From Oerskovia douganii (GTDB lineage Bacteria > Actinomycetota > Actinomycetes > Actinomycetales > Cellulomonadaceae): a stretch of 64,000 bases of DNA. The stretch spans positions 52,478 to 116,477 of the forward strand of contig NZ_JACSPN010000014.1 of NCBI RefSeq assembly GCF_015142735.1, written 5' to 3'. Shown here piece after piece: positions 10,733 through 21,123 of the stretch (position 1 is the stretch's first letter; the number at the start of each line of letters is the position of its first letter). The notes under the pieces were generated by a model. That model made no database searches. It saw only the letters and a list, made by a program, of their open reading frames with translations, and was not told the origin of the DNA. The translations under genes were made by a program, and so were the position numbers.

Positions 10733-11557
10733 TCAGCCCCAGCGACCGCGCGCGACCAGGACGTCCCGCAGCAGGTCCGCACGGTCGGTCACGACCCCGT
10801 CGACGCCCAGGTCGAGCAGGCGGCCCATCTCCACCGGGTCGTTGATCGTCCACACGTGCACCTGCCGTCCCGCGGCGTGCGCGGCGGCGACGGTCCGGGC
10901 GTCCACGACCTGCACGCGCCCCTGGGCCACGGGCACCTGCAGGCAGTCCGCCCCGCGCAGCGCCCACGCCGCGAGCGCCCCGAACGGGGCGCGGGGCGCG
11001 CCCGCCCGGGCAGCGAGCAGGAACGCCGCGACCTCGCCCGTCCCCGTCGAGGTCGCCACGGGTCGGGTCAGGAGAGCGACCGTGCGCCGACGACGCGCCG
11101 GGGAGAAGGACGCGACGCACACCCGCTCGTGCGCGCGCGTCCGCTCGATCGCCTCCGCGACCGGCCCGACCGCGGAGTCCGCCTTGACGTCGACGTTGAC
11201 CCGCAGGTCGGGCCAGGTGCCCAGGACGTCCTCGAGGAGCGGCACGGGCTCGACACCCCCGATCCGGGCGGCCCGCACCCGCTCCCACGGCTGGTCCGCG
11301 ACCAGGCCCGTGCCGTCGGTCGTGCGGTCGAGGCTCGCGTCGTGCAGGGCGACCGCGACGCCGTCGGACGTCGCGTGCGCGTCGGTCTCGACGTACCGGA
11401 AGCCCAGGTCGCGGGCAGCGGCGAACGCCGCGAGCGAGTTCTCGAGGCCGTCGCGCGAGAACCCGCGGTGCGCGAGCGCCACGAACCCCGTGGGGGAGTC
11501 CAGGTACGGGTGCCGCCAGTCGCCGGGCCGCCCGCCGCGCGGGTCGGTGGCGCTCAT
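10733..11557 (-). CDS. glycerophosphodiester phosphodiesterase family protein
   Basis: TIM-barrel GDPD family enzyme that hydrolyses glycerophosphodiesters to glycerol 3-phosphate and an alcohol. The 274-residue protein has the catalytic set in order: H30-R31 (AHRGFS), E39-N40, E57 and D59 (ETDAH) and H72 (LHD), then VNVDVKAD and the C-terminal VHVWTIND / GVDGVVTDRADLL. No signal peptide or membrane segment, so probably cytoplasmic. Its ATG overlaps the stop of the upstream hydrolase by 4 bases, and that gene in turn overlaps the MFS gene, so all three are translated together. Confidence 0.9.
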   Translation of the reverse strand: MSATDPRGGRPGDWRHPYLDSPTGFVALAHRGFSRDGLENSLAAFAAARDLGFRYVETDAHATSDGVAVALHDASLDRTTDGTGLVADQPWERVRAARIGGVEPVPLLEDVLGTWPDLRVNVDVKADSAVGPVAEAIERTRAHERVCVASFSPARRRRTVALLTRPVATSTGTGEVAAFLLAARAGAPRAPFGALAAWALRGADCLQVPVAQGRVQVVDARTVAAAHAAGRQVHVWTINDPVEMGRLLDLGVDGVVTDRADLLRDVLVARGRWG

Positions 11558-12747
11558 CGGCCGGCCGCGGGCGACGTCGCGGGACGCCCGAGGCGCCCGT
11601 CGAGCCAGCCCAGGACCTCGTCCAGGTACGCCTGGCGCGGCCCGTCCGCGGACAGCGTCAGGTCGTGCACCCCGCCCTCGACCGCACGCACGCTCACCTC
11701 GGCGCCGATGCGCGGGGCCAGCCGCGCGATCTGCGCGACGTCCAGGACCGTGTCCTCCTCGTCGAGCAGCGGGTTCGCGGGGTCGTCGGGCCCCGAGCGC
11801 GCCGAGTGCGCGACCAGGATCGGGCACGCCACGGCGAGCCCGCGCGCCAGGCGCGCCTGTCCCTGGCGCACCGCTCGCAGCCACCCCGCCCGCACGGGCA
11901 CCCCCTCGGGGCGCTTGAGCGTGGGGTCGAAGTCCCACCGCCCGCCGTTGGCGGCGAGCAGGTGCGCCGCGTACGCCGACGGGGCGGCGCTGAGCACCGC
12001 GAGAGGAGACCACGGCCCGACGGCGTCGAGCACCCGCGTCGCGATCGTCCGGTTGAGCCAGCTCGAGTTGAGGTCGAGGAACGGCGAGTCCAGCACGAGC
12101 GCGTCGACGAGCCGCTGGTGGCGGTGCGCGTGCGCCCACAGGGGAGCGACCAGACCACCTGTCGAGTGGGCGTGCACCACGAGCGGCAGACCCGGGTGCA
12201 GCCCTCGGACCGCCGCCACCGCGACCGACAGGTCCGTCGCCGGCTCCCGCAGGTCCTCGACGAAGTGCGGCACCTGCCCCGGGCGGAGCGAGCGGCCCGC
12301 CGCACGCAGGTCCACCGCGAAGAACGCGAACCCGGCGTCCTCGACCGCCCGCGCCAGGTGCTCCTGGAAGAAGTAGTCGTTGTACCCGTGGACGTGCAGG
12401 ACGACGCCGCGCGGGTCGTCCTGCGGGGCGCTGCCGGGCGGCGTCCCCCGCTCCCGACGCACGAGGGTCGCCACGGGCGCGGGCACCGGCTCCGGGTCCG
12501 GGTCCGGTTCGAGACCAGGGTCCGCGTCGTGCGCCGACGCGGCGCTCGCGGCCCGGTGCGGCAGGGGAGGGACGAGGGCGAGCAGGCCGTTGCGGGCGGC
12601 GGGCGGCGGCCCGCCCGTGGCCAGGGTCGCGGCCTCGAAGCCCGGCAGGAGGCGGTCCGGCTCCCAGGAGAGGGTCGGCGCGCCGGGCAGGGGCGCCGAG
12701 GCGCCGCCCGCCGCTCGGGCTCGTGCCGCCGCGACCGGTTCCGTCAT
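11554..12747 (-). CDS. alpha/beta hydrolase (serine aminopeptidase S33 / lysophospholipase-like)
   Basis: 397-residue hydrolase. About 110 N-terminal residues are low-complexity and include a PDPDPEPVPAPV stretch (about 81-92); the alpha/beta fold starts at GVVLHVHGYNDYF (oxyanion hole near 119-124). The nucleophile is S195 in HAHSTGGL, a variant of the GXSXG elbow with Ala-His before Ser, and the late GGVHDLTL carries the likely catalytic His. The overall pattern resembles monoacylglycerol lipase/lysophospholipase-type S33 members. It is the middle gene of a coupled trio with an MFS permease upstream and a GDPD downstream, which suggests lipid head-group or lysophospholipid breakdown (inference). 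Confidence 0.82.
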   Translation of the reverse strand: MTEPVAAARARAAGGASAPLPGAPTLSWEPDRLLPGFEAATLATGGPPPAARNGLLALVPPLPHRAASAASAHDADPGLEPDPDPEPVPAPVATLVRRERGTPPGSAPQDDPRGVVLHVHGYNDYFFQEHLARAVEDAGFAFFAVDLRAAGRSLRPGQVPHFVEDLREPATDLSVAVAAVRGLHPGLPLVVHAHSTGGLVAPLWAHAHRHQRLVDALVLDSPFLDLNSSWLNRTIATRVLDAVGPWSPLAVLSAAPSAYAAHLLAANGGRWDFDPTLKRPEGVPVRAGWLRAVRQGQARLARGLAVACPILVAHSARSGPDDPANPLLDEEDTVLDVAQIARLAPRIGAEVSVRAVEGGVHDLTLSADGPRQAYLDEVLGWLDGRLGRPATSPAAGR

Positions 12748-14141
12748 GCGCCGTCCTCCTTGCTCGTCGAGCCCGCAGCCCCCGCTCGGGCGGGCGCGAG
12801 GTCCTTGCTCCCGTCGATGCCCTCCCCGGTGGGGAAGCGCACGAACAGCATGAGCACGAGACCCACGAGGATCACGGCCACGAGCCCCAGGATGCCCCAG
12901 TACTGCTCGCCCGACACGGCGACCATGGTCGCGAACGCCATGGGGGCGAGGAAGCTGGCGGCGCGTCCCGTGGTCGCGTACAGGCCGAACGCCTCGGCCT
13001 CGCGCCCCTCGTCGCTGATCCGTCCGAGCAGCCCACGGCTCGCGGCCTGGGCCGGGCCGACGAACGCGCACAGCAGCAGCCCCCAGATCCAGAAGACGCT
13101 CGTGCCGCCGTCGTGCTGGACGAACACGGCCGTGCCCGCGACCACGAGCCCCACGAGCGACCCCACGATCACGCGACGCGGGCCGATCCTGTCGTCGAGC
13201 CAGCCGGCTGCGATCGTGGACAGGCCCGCGACGACGTTGGCCGCGATCGCGAACACGATGACCTCGCTCGCGCTGAACCCGAACGTGCCCGACGCGATCA
13301 CGGCGCCGAACGTGAAGATGCCCGCGAGGCCGTCGCGGTAGACGGCGCTCGCGACGAGGTACCCGAGCGTCGAGCGGCGGGTGCGCCACAGGTGCACCAG
13401 GTCGCGGCCGAGCTTGCGGTACGCGCTCACCACGCCGATCGGTGCGGACCCGCCCGGGCGTGGCGACTCGGGGACCGCGAGGAGCACGGGGATCGCGAAG
13501 GCCGCGAACCACACGGCCGACAGCAGCACGCTGACACGGACGTCCATGCCGCCCTCGCCCGTGACCCCGAACCAGCCCACGTCGGGGTTGATGAAGCCCA
13601 CGAACAGCACGAGCAGCAGCACGATCCCGCCCACGTACCCGGCACCCCACCCGATGCCGCTGATGCGCCCGATCGTCCGGGGCGTCGAGATGTCGAGGAG
13701 CAGGGCGTTGTACGCCACCGAGGCCAGCTCGAAGAAGACGTTGCCCGCCGAGAGGAGCACGACGCCCAGGATCACGGCGTCGGACAGCGAGCCGGGGGTC
13801 GGCTGCACGAAGAACATCGCGACCATCGCCCCGACGGTCGCGGCGGTGTTGACGCCGAGCCACACCTTGCGGCGCCCCGAGGCGTCCGCGAGCGCGCCGA
13901 GGGCGGGGGCGAGCAGTGCGATGAGGGCGCCGGCGATCGTCAGCCCCCACCCGAGCCACGCGGTGTGGTCGGCCATGACGGCCTGCGGATCTGCCGCGCC
14001 GGCCTCGACGAACGCGTCGCTCGTGATCCAGCGCGTGAAGACGAACGTCGTGACGACGGCGTTGAACGCGGCGGACCCCCAGTCCCACAGGGACCATGCG
14101 AGGACCTGGCGCCTGCCGACGGCGGGCGCGGAGACTCGCAC
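12744..14141 (-). CDS. MFS transporter, UMF1 / Atg22-like
   Basis: Major facilitator permease of about 465 residues with 12 predicted membrane helices. Typical Atg22/UMF1 sequences are seen: AWSLWDWGSAAFNAVVTTFVF in the first helix, ADASGRRKVWL in the first cytoplasmic loop, NALLLDISTP and ISGIGWGAGYVGGI. I chose the GTG at 14141 because GGAGG lies 8 bases upstream; an in-frame GTG at 14225 would add 28 polar residues but lacks a ribosome-binding site. First gene of a minus-strand operon whose stop overlaps the hydrolase ATG. Substrate unknown; given its neighbours, glycerophosphodiesters or other lipid products are candidates (inference). Confidence 0.87.
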   Translation of the reverse strand: MRVSAPAVGRRQVLAWSLWDWGSAAFNAVVTTFVFTRWITSDAFVEAGAADPQAVMADHTAWLGWGLTIAGALIALLAPALGALADASGRRKVWLGVNTAATVGAMVAMFFVQPTPGSLSDAVILGVVLLSAGNVFFELASVAYNALLLDISTPRTIGRISGIGWGAGYVGGIVLLLVLFVGFINPDVGWFGVTGEGGMDVRVSVLLSAVWFAAFAIPVLLAVPESPRPGGSAPIGVVSAYRKLGRDLVHLWRTRRSTLGYLVASAVYRDGLAGIFTFGAVIASGTFGFSASEVIVFAIAANVVAGLSTIAAGWLDDRIGPRRVIVGSLVGLVVAGTAVFVQHDGGTSVFWIWGLLLCAFVGPAQAASRGLLGRISDEGREAEAFGLYATTGRAASFLAPMAFATMVAVSGEQYWGILGLVAVILVGLVLMLFVRFPTGEGIDGSKDLAPARAGAAGSTSKEDGA

Positions 14142-14411
14142 GGTGCTGCCCTCCGGTCCCGCGTCGGGGGCGTAGGGGGAACGCCGGTCGGGTGTGGCGG
14201 GGGTCACGTCCTGGTGTTCTGGCACGCGCGCATCGTAGACCGCCTGGCGGGCGGGGTGGTGAACACGTGGCGACGTGCGTGCCGAGCGTGCAGCCCGGGC
14301 TGTCGTGCGGGGTGTGCCGACAGCCCGAACCGCACGCTGGGCGGGTGCCCGTGCCCCGGAGGTTCGCTCGTCCGGCCCGGACGGTCGCCGCGGGGCGGGC
14401 CGGGGCCCCGC

Positions 14412-14417
14412 TAGGCT
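14412..14417 (+). promoter_or_regulatory. -10 box of aroQ, predicts leaderless mRNA
   Basis: TAGGCT matches the actinobacterial -10 consensus TANNNT and ends 6 bases before the aroQ ATG, with no Shine-Dalgarno sequence between. Transcription would start at or next to the A of the start codon. Confidence 0.55.
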
Positions 14418-14423
14418 CTGCGC

Positions 14424-14870
14424 ATGACTCGCGTCCTCATCCTCAACGGTCCCAACCTCGGTCGCCTGGGCGTCCGCGAGCCCGACGTCTACGGGGCGGC
14501 GTCCTACGCCGACCTGGTCGCGGCGGGGGAGCGGTGGGGGGCGGAGAACGACCTCGAGGTGCAGGTGCGCCAGACGGACGACGAGTCGGAGCTCGTCGGG
14601 TGGTTGCACGGCGCGGTCGACGACGGCGCGCACGTGGTCCTCAACCCGGCGGCGTTCACGCACTACTCGTACGCGTTGCGGGACGCGGCGGCGCAGGTGA
14701 CCAAGGCCGGCCTGCTGCTGGTCGAGGTCCACCTGAGCAACCCGGCGGCGCGCGAGGAGTTCCGGCACAACTCGGTCATCGGTGGTGTCGCGACGGGGAC
14801 GGTGGCCGGGTTCGGGTTCGACTCGTACCGGCTGGCGGTCCTGGCGATCGTCGCGAAGCTCGCCGCCTAG
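14424..14870 (+). CDS. aroQ: type II 3-dehydroquinate dehydratase
   Basis: Converts 3-dehydroquinate to 3-dehydroshikimate. 148 residues, the normal type II length. Motifs: LNGPNLGRLGVREPDVYG at the N-terminus with the catalytic Tyr in DVYG, Gln/Thr-rich VRQTDDESELVGWLHGA, NPAAFTHYSYALRDA (substrate-binding Asn and His) and VEVHLSNPAAREEFRHNSVI. It is separated from aroCKB by the lipid-turnover trio. No ribosome-binding site precedes the ATG; a TAGGCT box 6 bases upstream suggests a leaderless transcript. Confidence 0.95.
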   Translation: MTRVLILNGPNLGRLGVREPDVYGAASYADLVAAGERWGAENDLEVQVRQTDDESELVGWLHGAVDDGAHVVLNPAAFTHYSYALRDAAAQVTKAGLLLVEVHLSNPAAREEFRHNSVIGGVATGTVAGFGFDSYRLAVLAIVAKLAA

Positions 14871-14894
14871 ATCCTCGGCACTCAAGGCACAGAG

Positions 14895-14914
14895 CTTGAT
14901 TCTTTCTCATCAAG
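14895..14914. promoter_or_regulatory. distal CTTGATG/CATCAAG dyad upstream of the SatD-like gene
   Basis: CTTGATT and CATCAAG face each other across 6 bases (7-6-7 dyad, one mismatch). It repeats the geometry of the dyad at 14923-14942, with centres 28 bp apart, and the AT content stands out from the surroundings. Likely operator for the adjacent HTH protein. Confidence 0.6.
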
Positions 14915-14922
14915 CCTGAGCC

Positions 14923-14952
14923 CTTGATGGTGCGCCATCAAGCGGCTACCCT
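14923..14952 (+). promoter_or_regulatory. promoter with overlapping dyad for the SatD-like gene
   Basis: A perfect 7-6-7 dyad CTTGATG...CATCAAG spans 14923-14942. Its left arm contains a -35-like TTGATG (14924-14929), spaced 17 bp from a -10 box TACCCT (14947-14952), which ends 6 bases before the ATG at 14959. A protein bound to the dyad would cover the -35 and spacer and so block transcription. The transcript is predicted to be leaderless. Confidence 0.65.
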
Positions 14953-14958
14953 GGACAG

Positions 14959-15573
14959 ATGTTCGTCCTGACCGTGGACCAGAGGGCCAGCACCCGCCGG
15001 GGAGACCTCGTGCCGGAGCTGCTGGCCGACCTCGCGCCCTTCGGGGCGCGGGACGGGATCGTCATCGGCTTCGACCGCACGGTCGGTGACGAGGTCCAGG
15101 CCGTGCTCGACGACGCCGCGCTCGTCGTGGAGATCGTCCTCGCCATCGGGCGGTGGGGCGGCTGGAGCACGGGCCTGGGGATCGGGTCCGTGCTGACCGG
15201 CCCGGGCGGTCGGCTCCCGGCGGTCTCGCGGGAGGCGTCAGGTCCGGCGTTCGTGCACGCCCGGGAGGCCGTCGAGCGGGCCAAGACCCGGGGGGCGCCC
15301 GTCCCGTGCGCGGTCGACGGCCCGGACCCGGTGGCAGCAGGGGAGGTCGAGGCGCTCCTGCGGCTGCTGCTCGCGGTCGGCGGGCGGCGCACGCCCGCGG
15401 GGTGGGAGGTCGTGGACGCGCTGGCGCGTACCGGCGGTACCCAGAAGGATGTGGCCCGGGTCCTCGGGATCAGCGAGCAGGCGGTGAGCCAGCGGCTGCG
15501 CGCGAGCCTGTGGCCCGAGGAAGCGGCCGTCCGGCCGGTCGTGACGAGACTTCTCCAGGAGGCAGACGCGTGA
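14959..15573 (+). CDS. SatD-family / C-terminal HTH regulator-like protein
   Basis: 204-residue protein. Residues 1-140 follow the SatD-family pattern (TVDQRASTRRGDLVPELL at the start; GFDRTVGDEVQAVL; GRWGGWSTGLGIG), an uncharacterised domain. The last 50 residues contain a helix-turn-helix, TQKDVARVLGISEQAVSQRL at about residues 162-181. The gene is preceded by two matching dyads, one over its promoter, so autoregulation is likely (inference). It has no Shine-Dalgarno and is probably leaderless. Its stop overlaps the GTG of the next gene, a membrane protein, forming a two-gene unit. The effector and targets are unknown. Confidence 0.72.
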   Translation: MFVLTVDQRASTRRGDLVPELLADLAPFGARDGIVIGFDRTVGDEVQAVLDDAALVVEIVLAIGRWGGWSTGLGIGSVLTGPGGRLPAVSREASGPAFVHAREAVERAKTRGAPVPCAVDGPDPVAAGEVEALLRLLLAVGGRRTPAGWEVVDALARTGGTQKDVARVLGISEQAVSQRLRASLWPEEAAVRPVVTRLLQEADA

Positions 15574-16121
15574 GCTTCGCAACAGGGACGGCGGTCGCAG
15601 GGGTGGTGGTCGCGACGCTCGTGCTGAGCGTCCTGGGCGGCATGCTCGTGACACCGTGGGTCCTGCGGGCAGCCGCGCGCCGCTCGGCTGCCGAGGGGGA
15701 GGTGCCCCCCGTCCGGGACCCCGGTCCCGTCCCGCCGCCTCCCGGGCGGACCAGCCCCGCGACGGGGCCGGGAGCGGCGACCGCGACGCGGGTCCCGGTG
15801 CCGCCGCCGCCCGCACCCGACCCGGCTGCCGGTGCGGCGCCGTCGGGACCGGGCGACCCGCTCGCGACCGAGGCGGTCCAGACGCTGCGCGGCGGGACCT
15901 GGATCGGGATCCTCGAACGCCTCGCGATCACGGGCTGCCTGCTCGCGGGGTACCCCGCCGGGATCGCGTTCGTGGTGGCGATCAAGGGCCTCGGGCGCTA
16001 CCCCGAGCTGCGGGAGCACCCGGTCGGCGCCGAGCGCTTCATGATCGGCACGCTCGCCTCGATGATCTGGGCCGGAGCGACCGGACTGCTGGGCGCAGCG
16101 ATCCTGGGACTCCTCCGGTAG
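15570..16121 (+). CDS. membrane protein paired with the SatD-like regulator
   Basis: Starts at GTG 15570 with AGGAGG in front and overlaps the regulator stop by 4 bases. The 183-residue product has an N-terminal hydrophobic helix (about 5-27), a cytoplasmic or external Pro-rich linker (about 48-95, many PP and VPPPPAP repeats), and two more hydrophobic segments in the last 75 residues around GWLERLAITGCLLAG-like and MIGTLASMIWAGATGLLGAAILGLL-type stretches. Homologues of the C-terminal half occur next to SatD-like genes, as far as I recall. Function unknown. Confidence 0.72.
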   Translation: MSFATGTAVAGVVVATLVLSVLGGMLVTPWVLRAAARRSAAEGEVPPVRDPGPVPPPPGRTSPATGPGAATATRVPVPPPPAPDPAAGAAPSGPGDPLATEAVQTLRGGTWIGILERLAITGCLLAGYPAGIAFVVAIKGLGRYPELREHPVGAERFMIGTLASMIWAGATGLLGAAILGLLR

Positions 16122-16124
16122 ACT
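16119..16124 (+). promoter_or_regulatory. candidate -10 box for efp-nusB
   Basis: TAGACT overlaps the end of the preceding gene, about 195 bases before efp. If used, efp has an unusually long leader of roughly 190 nt. I see no recognisable riboswitch in that leader, only a short repeat of the type GTGGCTCACCCGTGGCTCCC near 16250. No convincing -35 is visible. Confidence 0.35.
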
Positions 16125-16319
16125 GGGCCGGGCCTTTCGCGGCCCCCGAGGACCTCGTCGCGCCCGAGCGTGCGCAGCGAGCCACGGGGAGCCCGCCAGG
16201 GAAGGCCGGCTACCGCCAGGGCGCGCACCCGAACGTGTGCGCATCAGTGGCTCACCCGTGGCTCCCACGGCGAGACACCCCGTCGGCAGCACCATGACAA
16301 CGCGACAGGAAGACCGAAC

Positions 16320-16883
16320 GTGGCGACGACCAACGACATCAAGAACGGCACCGTGCTCAAGCTCGACGGCCAGCTGTGGACCATCATCGAGTTCCAGCAC
16401 GTCAAGCCCGGCAAGGGTGGCGCCTTCGTTCGCACCAAGATGAAGAACGTCCTGTCCGGCAAGACCGTCGACAAGACCTTCAACGCCGGCCTCAAGATCG
16501 AGACCGCGAACGTCGACAAGCGCGACATGCAGTACCTGTACAAGGACGGCGAGGACTTCGTCTTCATGGACACGTCCACGTACGACCAGATCACGGTCCC
16601 GGCCGCGACCGTCGGCGACGCCGCGGACTACATGCTCGAGAGCCAGAGCGCGCTCGTCGCGACCAACGAGGGTGTCCCGCTCTACGTCGAGCTGCCCCCG
16701 TCGGTCGTCCTCGAGATCACCTACACCGAGCCGGGCCTGCAGGGCGACCGCTCCACGGGCGGCACCAAGCCCGCCACCCTCGAGACCGGCGCCCAGATCC
16801 AGGTCCCGCTCTTCCTCGAGCAGGGCACCAAGGTCAAGGTCGACACCCGCGACGGCTCCTACCTGGGGCGCGTGAACGACTGA
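16320..16883 (+). CDS. efp: elongation factor P
   Basis: Rescues ribosomes stalled on polyproline and similar motifs. 187 residues in three beta-barrel domains: KOW-like domain I with the loop [16 protein letters not shown], where the Lys of PGKGG (residue about 32) is the position modified in many bacteria; domain II; and the C-terminal OB domain with [16 protein letters not shown]. The GTG start follows GACAGGAAGACC, a reasonable ribosome-binding site. Several products of this window have Pro-rich stretches that would need EF-P. One base separates its stop from nusB. Confidence 0.97.
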   Translation: MATTNDIKNGTVLKLDGQLWTIIEFQHVKPGKGGAFVRTKMKNVLSGKTVDKTFNAGLKIETANVDKRDMQYLYKDGEDFVFMDTSTYDQITVPAATVGDAADYMLESQSALVATNEGVPLYVELPPSVVLEITYTEPGLQGDRSTGGTKPATLETGAQIQVPLFLEQGTKVKVDTRDGSYLGRVND

Positions 16884-16884
16884 C

Positions 16885-17301
16885 GTGGGTGCACGAACCA
16901 AGGCACGCAAGCGCGCGCTCGACGTCCTCTTCGAGGCCGAGCAGCGCCAGCTGGACCCGCAGACCCTCCTCGCCGACCGCATCGTCGACTCGGGCACGCA
17001 GACGCCCCTGCCGCAGTACTCCGTGGACCTCGTCGAGGGTGTCCTGACGCACCGCGAGCGGATCGACGAGCTGCTCGAGACCTACTCGCACGGGTGGACC
17101 CTCGAGCGCATGCCCGCGGTCGACCGCGCGCTCCTGCGCATCGGCAGCTGGGAGATCCTCTACAACGACGACGTCCCCGACGCCGTCGCGATCGACGAGG
17201 CCGTCGACCTGGCCCGGGAGCTGTCCACGGACGACTCGCCGAGCTTCGTCAACGGGCTGCTGGCCCGCATCGAGGAGATGAAGCCGACGATCCTGGCCTG
17301 A
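16885..17301 (+). CDS. nusB: transcription antitermination factor NusB
   Basis: Binds boxA of rRNA operons with S10 and supports antitermination. 138 residues, all-helical fold with ARKRALDVLFEAEQRQ at the N-terminus, and the characteristic PAVDRALLRIGSWEIL and DAVAIDEAVDLARELSTDDSPSFVNGLLARI near the C-terminus. GTG start at 16885. Ends the efp-nusB unit; two hairpins follow. Confidence 0.97.
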   Translation: MGARTKARKRALDVLFEAEQRQLDPQTLLADRIVDSGTQTPLPQYSVDLVEGVLTHRERIDELLETYSHGWTLERMPAVDRALLRIGSWEILYNDDVPDAVAIDEAVDLARELSTDDSPSFVNGLLARIEEMKPTILA

Positions 17302-17311
17302 GCCAGGTCGT

Positions 17312-17339
17312 GCTCCACGGGCACTTCGCCCCGTGGAGC
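17312..17339 (+). terminator. hairpin 1 after nusB
   Basis: GCTCCACGGG at 17312-17321 pairs with CCCCGTGGAGC at 17329-17339 over a short loop, 11 bases after the nusB stop. Confidence 0.65.
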
Positions 17340-17353
17340 GATGCGTGCGTCGT

Positions 17354-17388
17354 GTGCCGGCCCCGCCCTCGTGGCGGGGCCGGCGCAC
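17354..17388 (+). terminator. hairpin 2 after nusB
   Basis: GTGCCGGCCCCGCC pairs with GGCGGGGCCGGCGCAC over a 5-base loop, an extremely stable stem. With hairpin 1 it insulates efp-nusB from the pyr operon. Confidence 0.7.
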
Positions 17389-17483
17389 GTGCTCCACGCC
17401 GCGTGCGGGACGTGCCGGCGCACTGTGACCAACGACGCCTGCCCAGCCCGTGAGAAGCCCCGGACCCCGGTCCGGGCGGGCGG

Positions 17484-17489
17484 TAGGGT
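17484..17489 (+). promoter_or_regulatory. -10 box of the pyr operon
   Basis: TAGGGT fits TANNNT and places the transcription start near 17496, just upstream of the PyrR-binding RNA. The -35 region is GC-rich and not recognisable. Confidence 0.45.
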
Positions 17490-17502
17490 GAGAACGTCCG
17501 AT

Positions 17503-19216
<1,714 letters not shown>

Positions 19217-19220
<4 letters not shown>

Positions 19221-20563
19221 GCGAGCAGACCACCACCCCCACCTACGTCCTGCGGGGCGCGGCACCGCTGGGCGCCGACCCGGTCGACCTGGTCCTCGCG
19301 GGCGGCGTCATCACCGAGGTCCGCGCGGCGAACAGCCCCGTGGCCGAGGACGAGACGGTCGTCGACGCGACGGGCCTGGTCGCCCTGCCGGGCCTCGTCG
19401 ACCTGCACACGCACCTGCGCGAGCCGGGCCGCGAGGACGCCGAGACCATCGTCTCGGGGACGCGCGCAGCGGCCGTGGGCGGATTCACGGCCGTGCACGC
19501 CATGGCCAACACGACCCCGGTCGCGGACACCGCGGGCGTCGTCGAGCAGGTGTGGCGCATCGGGCGCGACGCGGGCTGGGTCGACGTCCACCCCGTGGGC
19601 GCGGTCAGCGTGGGTCTCGAGGGCACCCAGCTCGCGGAGATCGGCGCCATGGCCGCCTCGGCCGCTCGGGTGCGCGTCTTCTCGGACGACGGCAAGTGCG
19701 TCTGGGACCCCATCCTCATGCGCCGCGCCCTGGAGTACGTCAAGGCGTTCGACGGCGTCGTGGCCCAGCACGCGCAGGAGCCGCGCCTCACGGAGGGCGC
19801 CCAGATGAACGAGGGCGTCGTCTCGGCCGAGCTCGGCCTGGCGGGCTGGCCCGCGGTCGCCGAGGAGGCGATCATCGCGCGCGACGTGCTGCTCGCCGAG
19901 CACGTGGGCTCGCGCCTGCACGTGTGCCACCTGTCGACCGCGGGGTCGGTCGAGATCATCCGCTGGGCCAAGGGCCGGGGGATCGACGTCACGGCCGAGG
20001 TCACGCCGCACCACCTGGTCCTGACCGACGAGCTCGCGCGGGACTACGACCCGACGTTCAAGGTCAACCCGCCGCTGCGCACCGCGGCCGACGTCGAGGC
20101 CGTGCGCCAGGGCCTGGCCGACGGCACGATCGACATCGTCGCGACCGACCACGCCCCGCACACGCGCGAGGACAAGGACTGCGAGTGGGCCGCGGCCGCG
20201 TTCGGCATGACGGGCCTGGAGACGGCCCTGAGCGTCGTGCAGCAGACCATGGTCGACCCGGGCCGCATGACGTGGGCCGACGTGGCGCGCGTCCTGTCGG
20301 CCGCGCCCGCGCGCATCGGCCGCATCGACGAGGGCCCGACGGCGCAGGGTCGCCCGCTCGAGGTCGGCGAGCCCGCCAACGTGGTGCTCGTGGACCCGGC
20401 GGCCCGCCGCGTGGTCGACGGCCGCACGCAGTCCACCGCGAGCACCAACACGCCCTTCCACGGCCGCGAGCTGCCGGGCCGGGTCGTCGCGACGTTCCTG
20501 CGCGGGCGCGCGACGGTCCTGGACGGCGCACCCGTCGAGCAGGTCGCGGGGGTGCGCTCGTGA
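19217..20563 (+). CDS. pyrC: dihydroorotase
   Basis: Zinc amidohydrolase that cyclises carbamoyl-aspartate to dihydroorotate. 448 residues, type I dihydroorotase. Metal-binding motifs: [10 protein letters not shown] (about 60-69), the DDGKCV segment, H in VCHLST, and the C-terminal DHAPH ([12 protein letters not shown]). ATG start in an ATGA overlap with pyrB; its stop overlaps the GTG of the PH-like membrane gene. Confidence 0.96.
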
Positions 20564-21123
20564 ACCTCCCCCTTCCCGTCGCGGTCGGCATCTGGGTCGT
20601 CATCGGCCTCGTGCTGCTCACGGTCGTCTTCGTGGGCCTCAAGCGACTGACGACCCGCACGGCCCACACCGTCCCGGGCCCGCCGCCCGTCCCGGACGGG
20701 GACCTCGGTGAGGTCCTCGCCGGTCCCGTCACCGCGGTCTACGTGTCCAGCACGCTCGCGGGGGACTGGCTCGAGCGGGTCGGTGCGCACCGCCTCGGCT
20801 TCCGGTCCAACGCGGCCGTGACGGTCCACCGCTCGGGCGTCCTGATCGCCCGGCAGGGCGCTCCTGACCTCTTCGTGCCCGCGAGCGCCCTGGAGGCCGT
20901 CTCGCTGGCTCCGGGGATGGCGGGCAAGTTCGTCGGTCAGGACGGCCTGGTCGTCCTGACCTGGACGGTCCCCGCGGCCGGCGACGCCCCCGAGACCCGC
21001 TTGGACACCGGGCTGCGGACCCCGATCGCCCCGGACCGTGCCACCCTCCTGAACGCCGCGCGCGAGCTTCTTCCCGCCGCCGACGGCGCACCGAACGACG
21101 ACTCGAAGGAGCCGCAGCAGTGA
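20560..21123 (+). CDS. PH-like domain membrane protein of the pyr operon
   Basis: 187 residues: one N-terminal membrane helix (about 5-24), a short basic/proline linker, and a cytoplasmic domain that resembles the actinobacterial PH-like (bacterial PH) fold, followed by an acidic tail. It overlaps pyrC and carA by 4 bases on each side, so it is translated with the operon. M. tuberculosis has an equivalent gene (Rv1382) in the same place between pyrC and carA. A role in pyrimidine synthesis has not been shown to my knowledge; membrane tethering of the pathway is only speculation. Confidence 0.8.
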   Translation: MNLPLPVAVGIWVVIGLVLLTVVFVGLKRLTTRTAHTVPGPPPVPDGDLGEVLAGPVTAVYVSSTLAGDWLERVGAHRLGFRSNAAVTVHRSGVLIARQGAPDLFVPASALEAVSLAPGMAGKFVGQDGLVVLTWTVPAAGDAPETRLDTGLRTPIAPDRATLLNAARELLPAADGAPNDDSKEPQQ

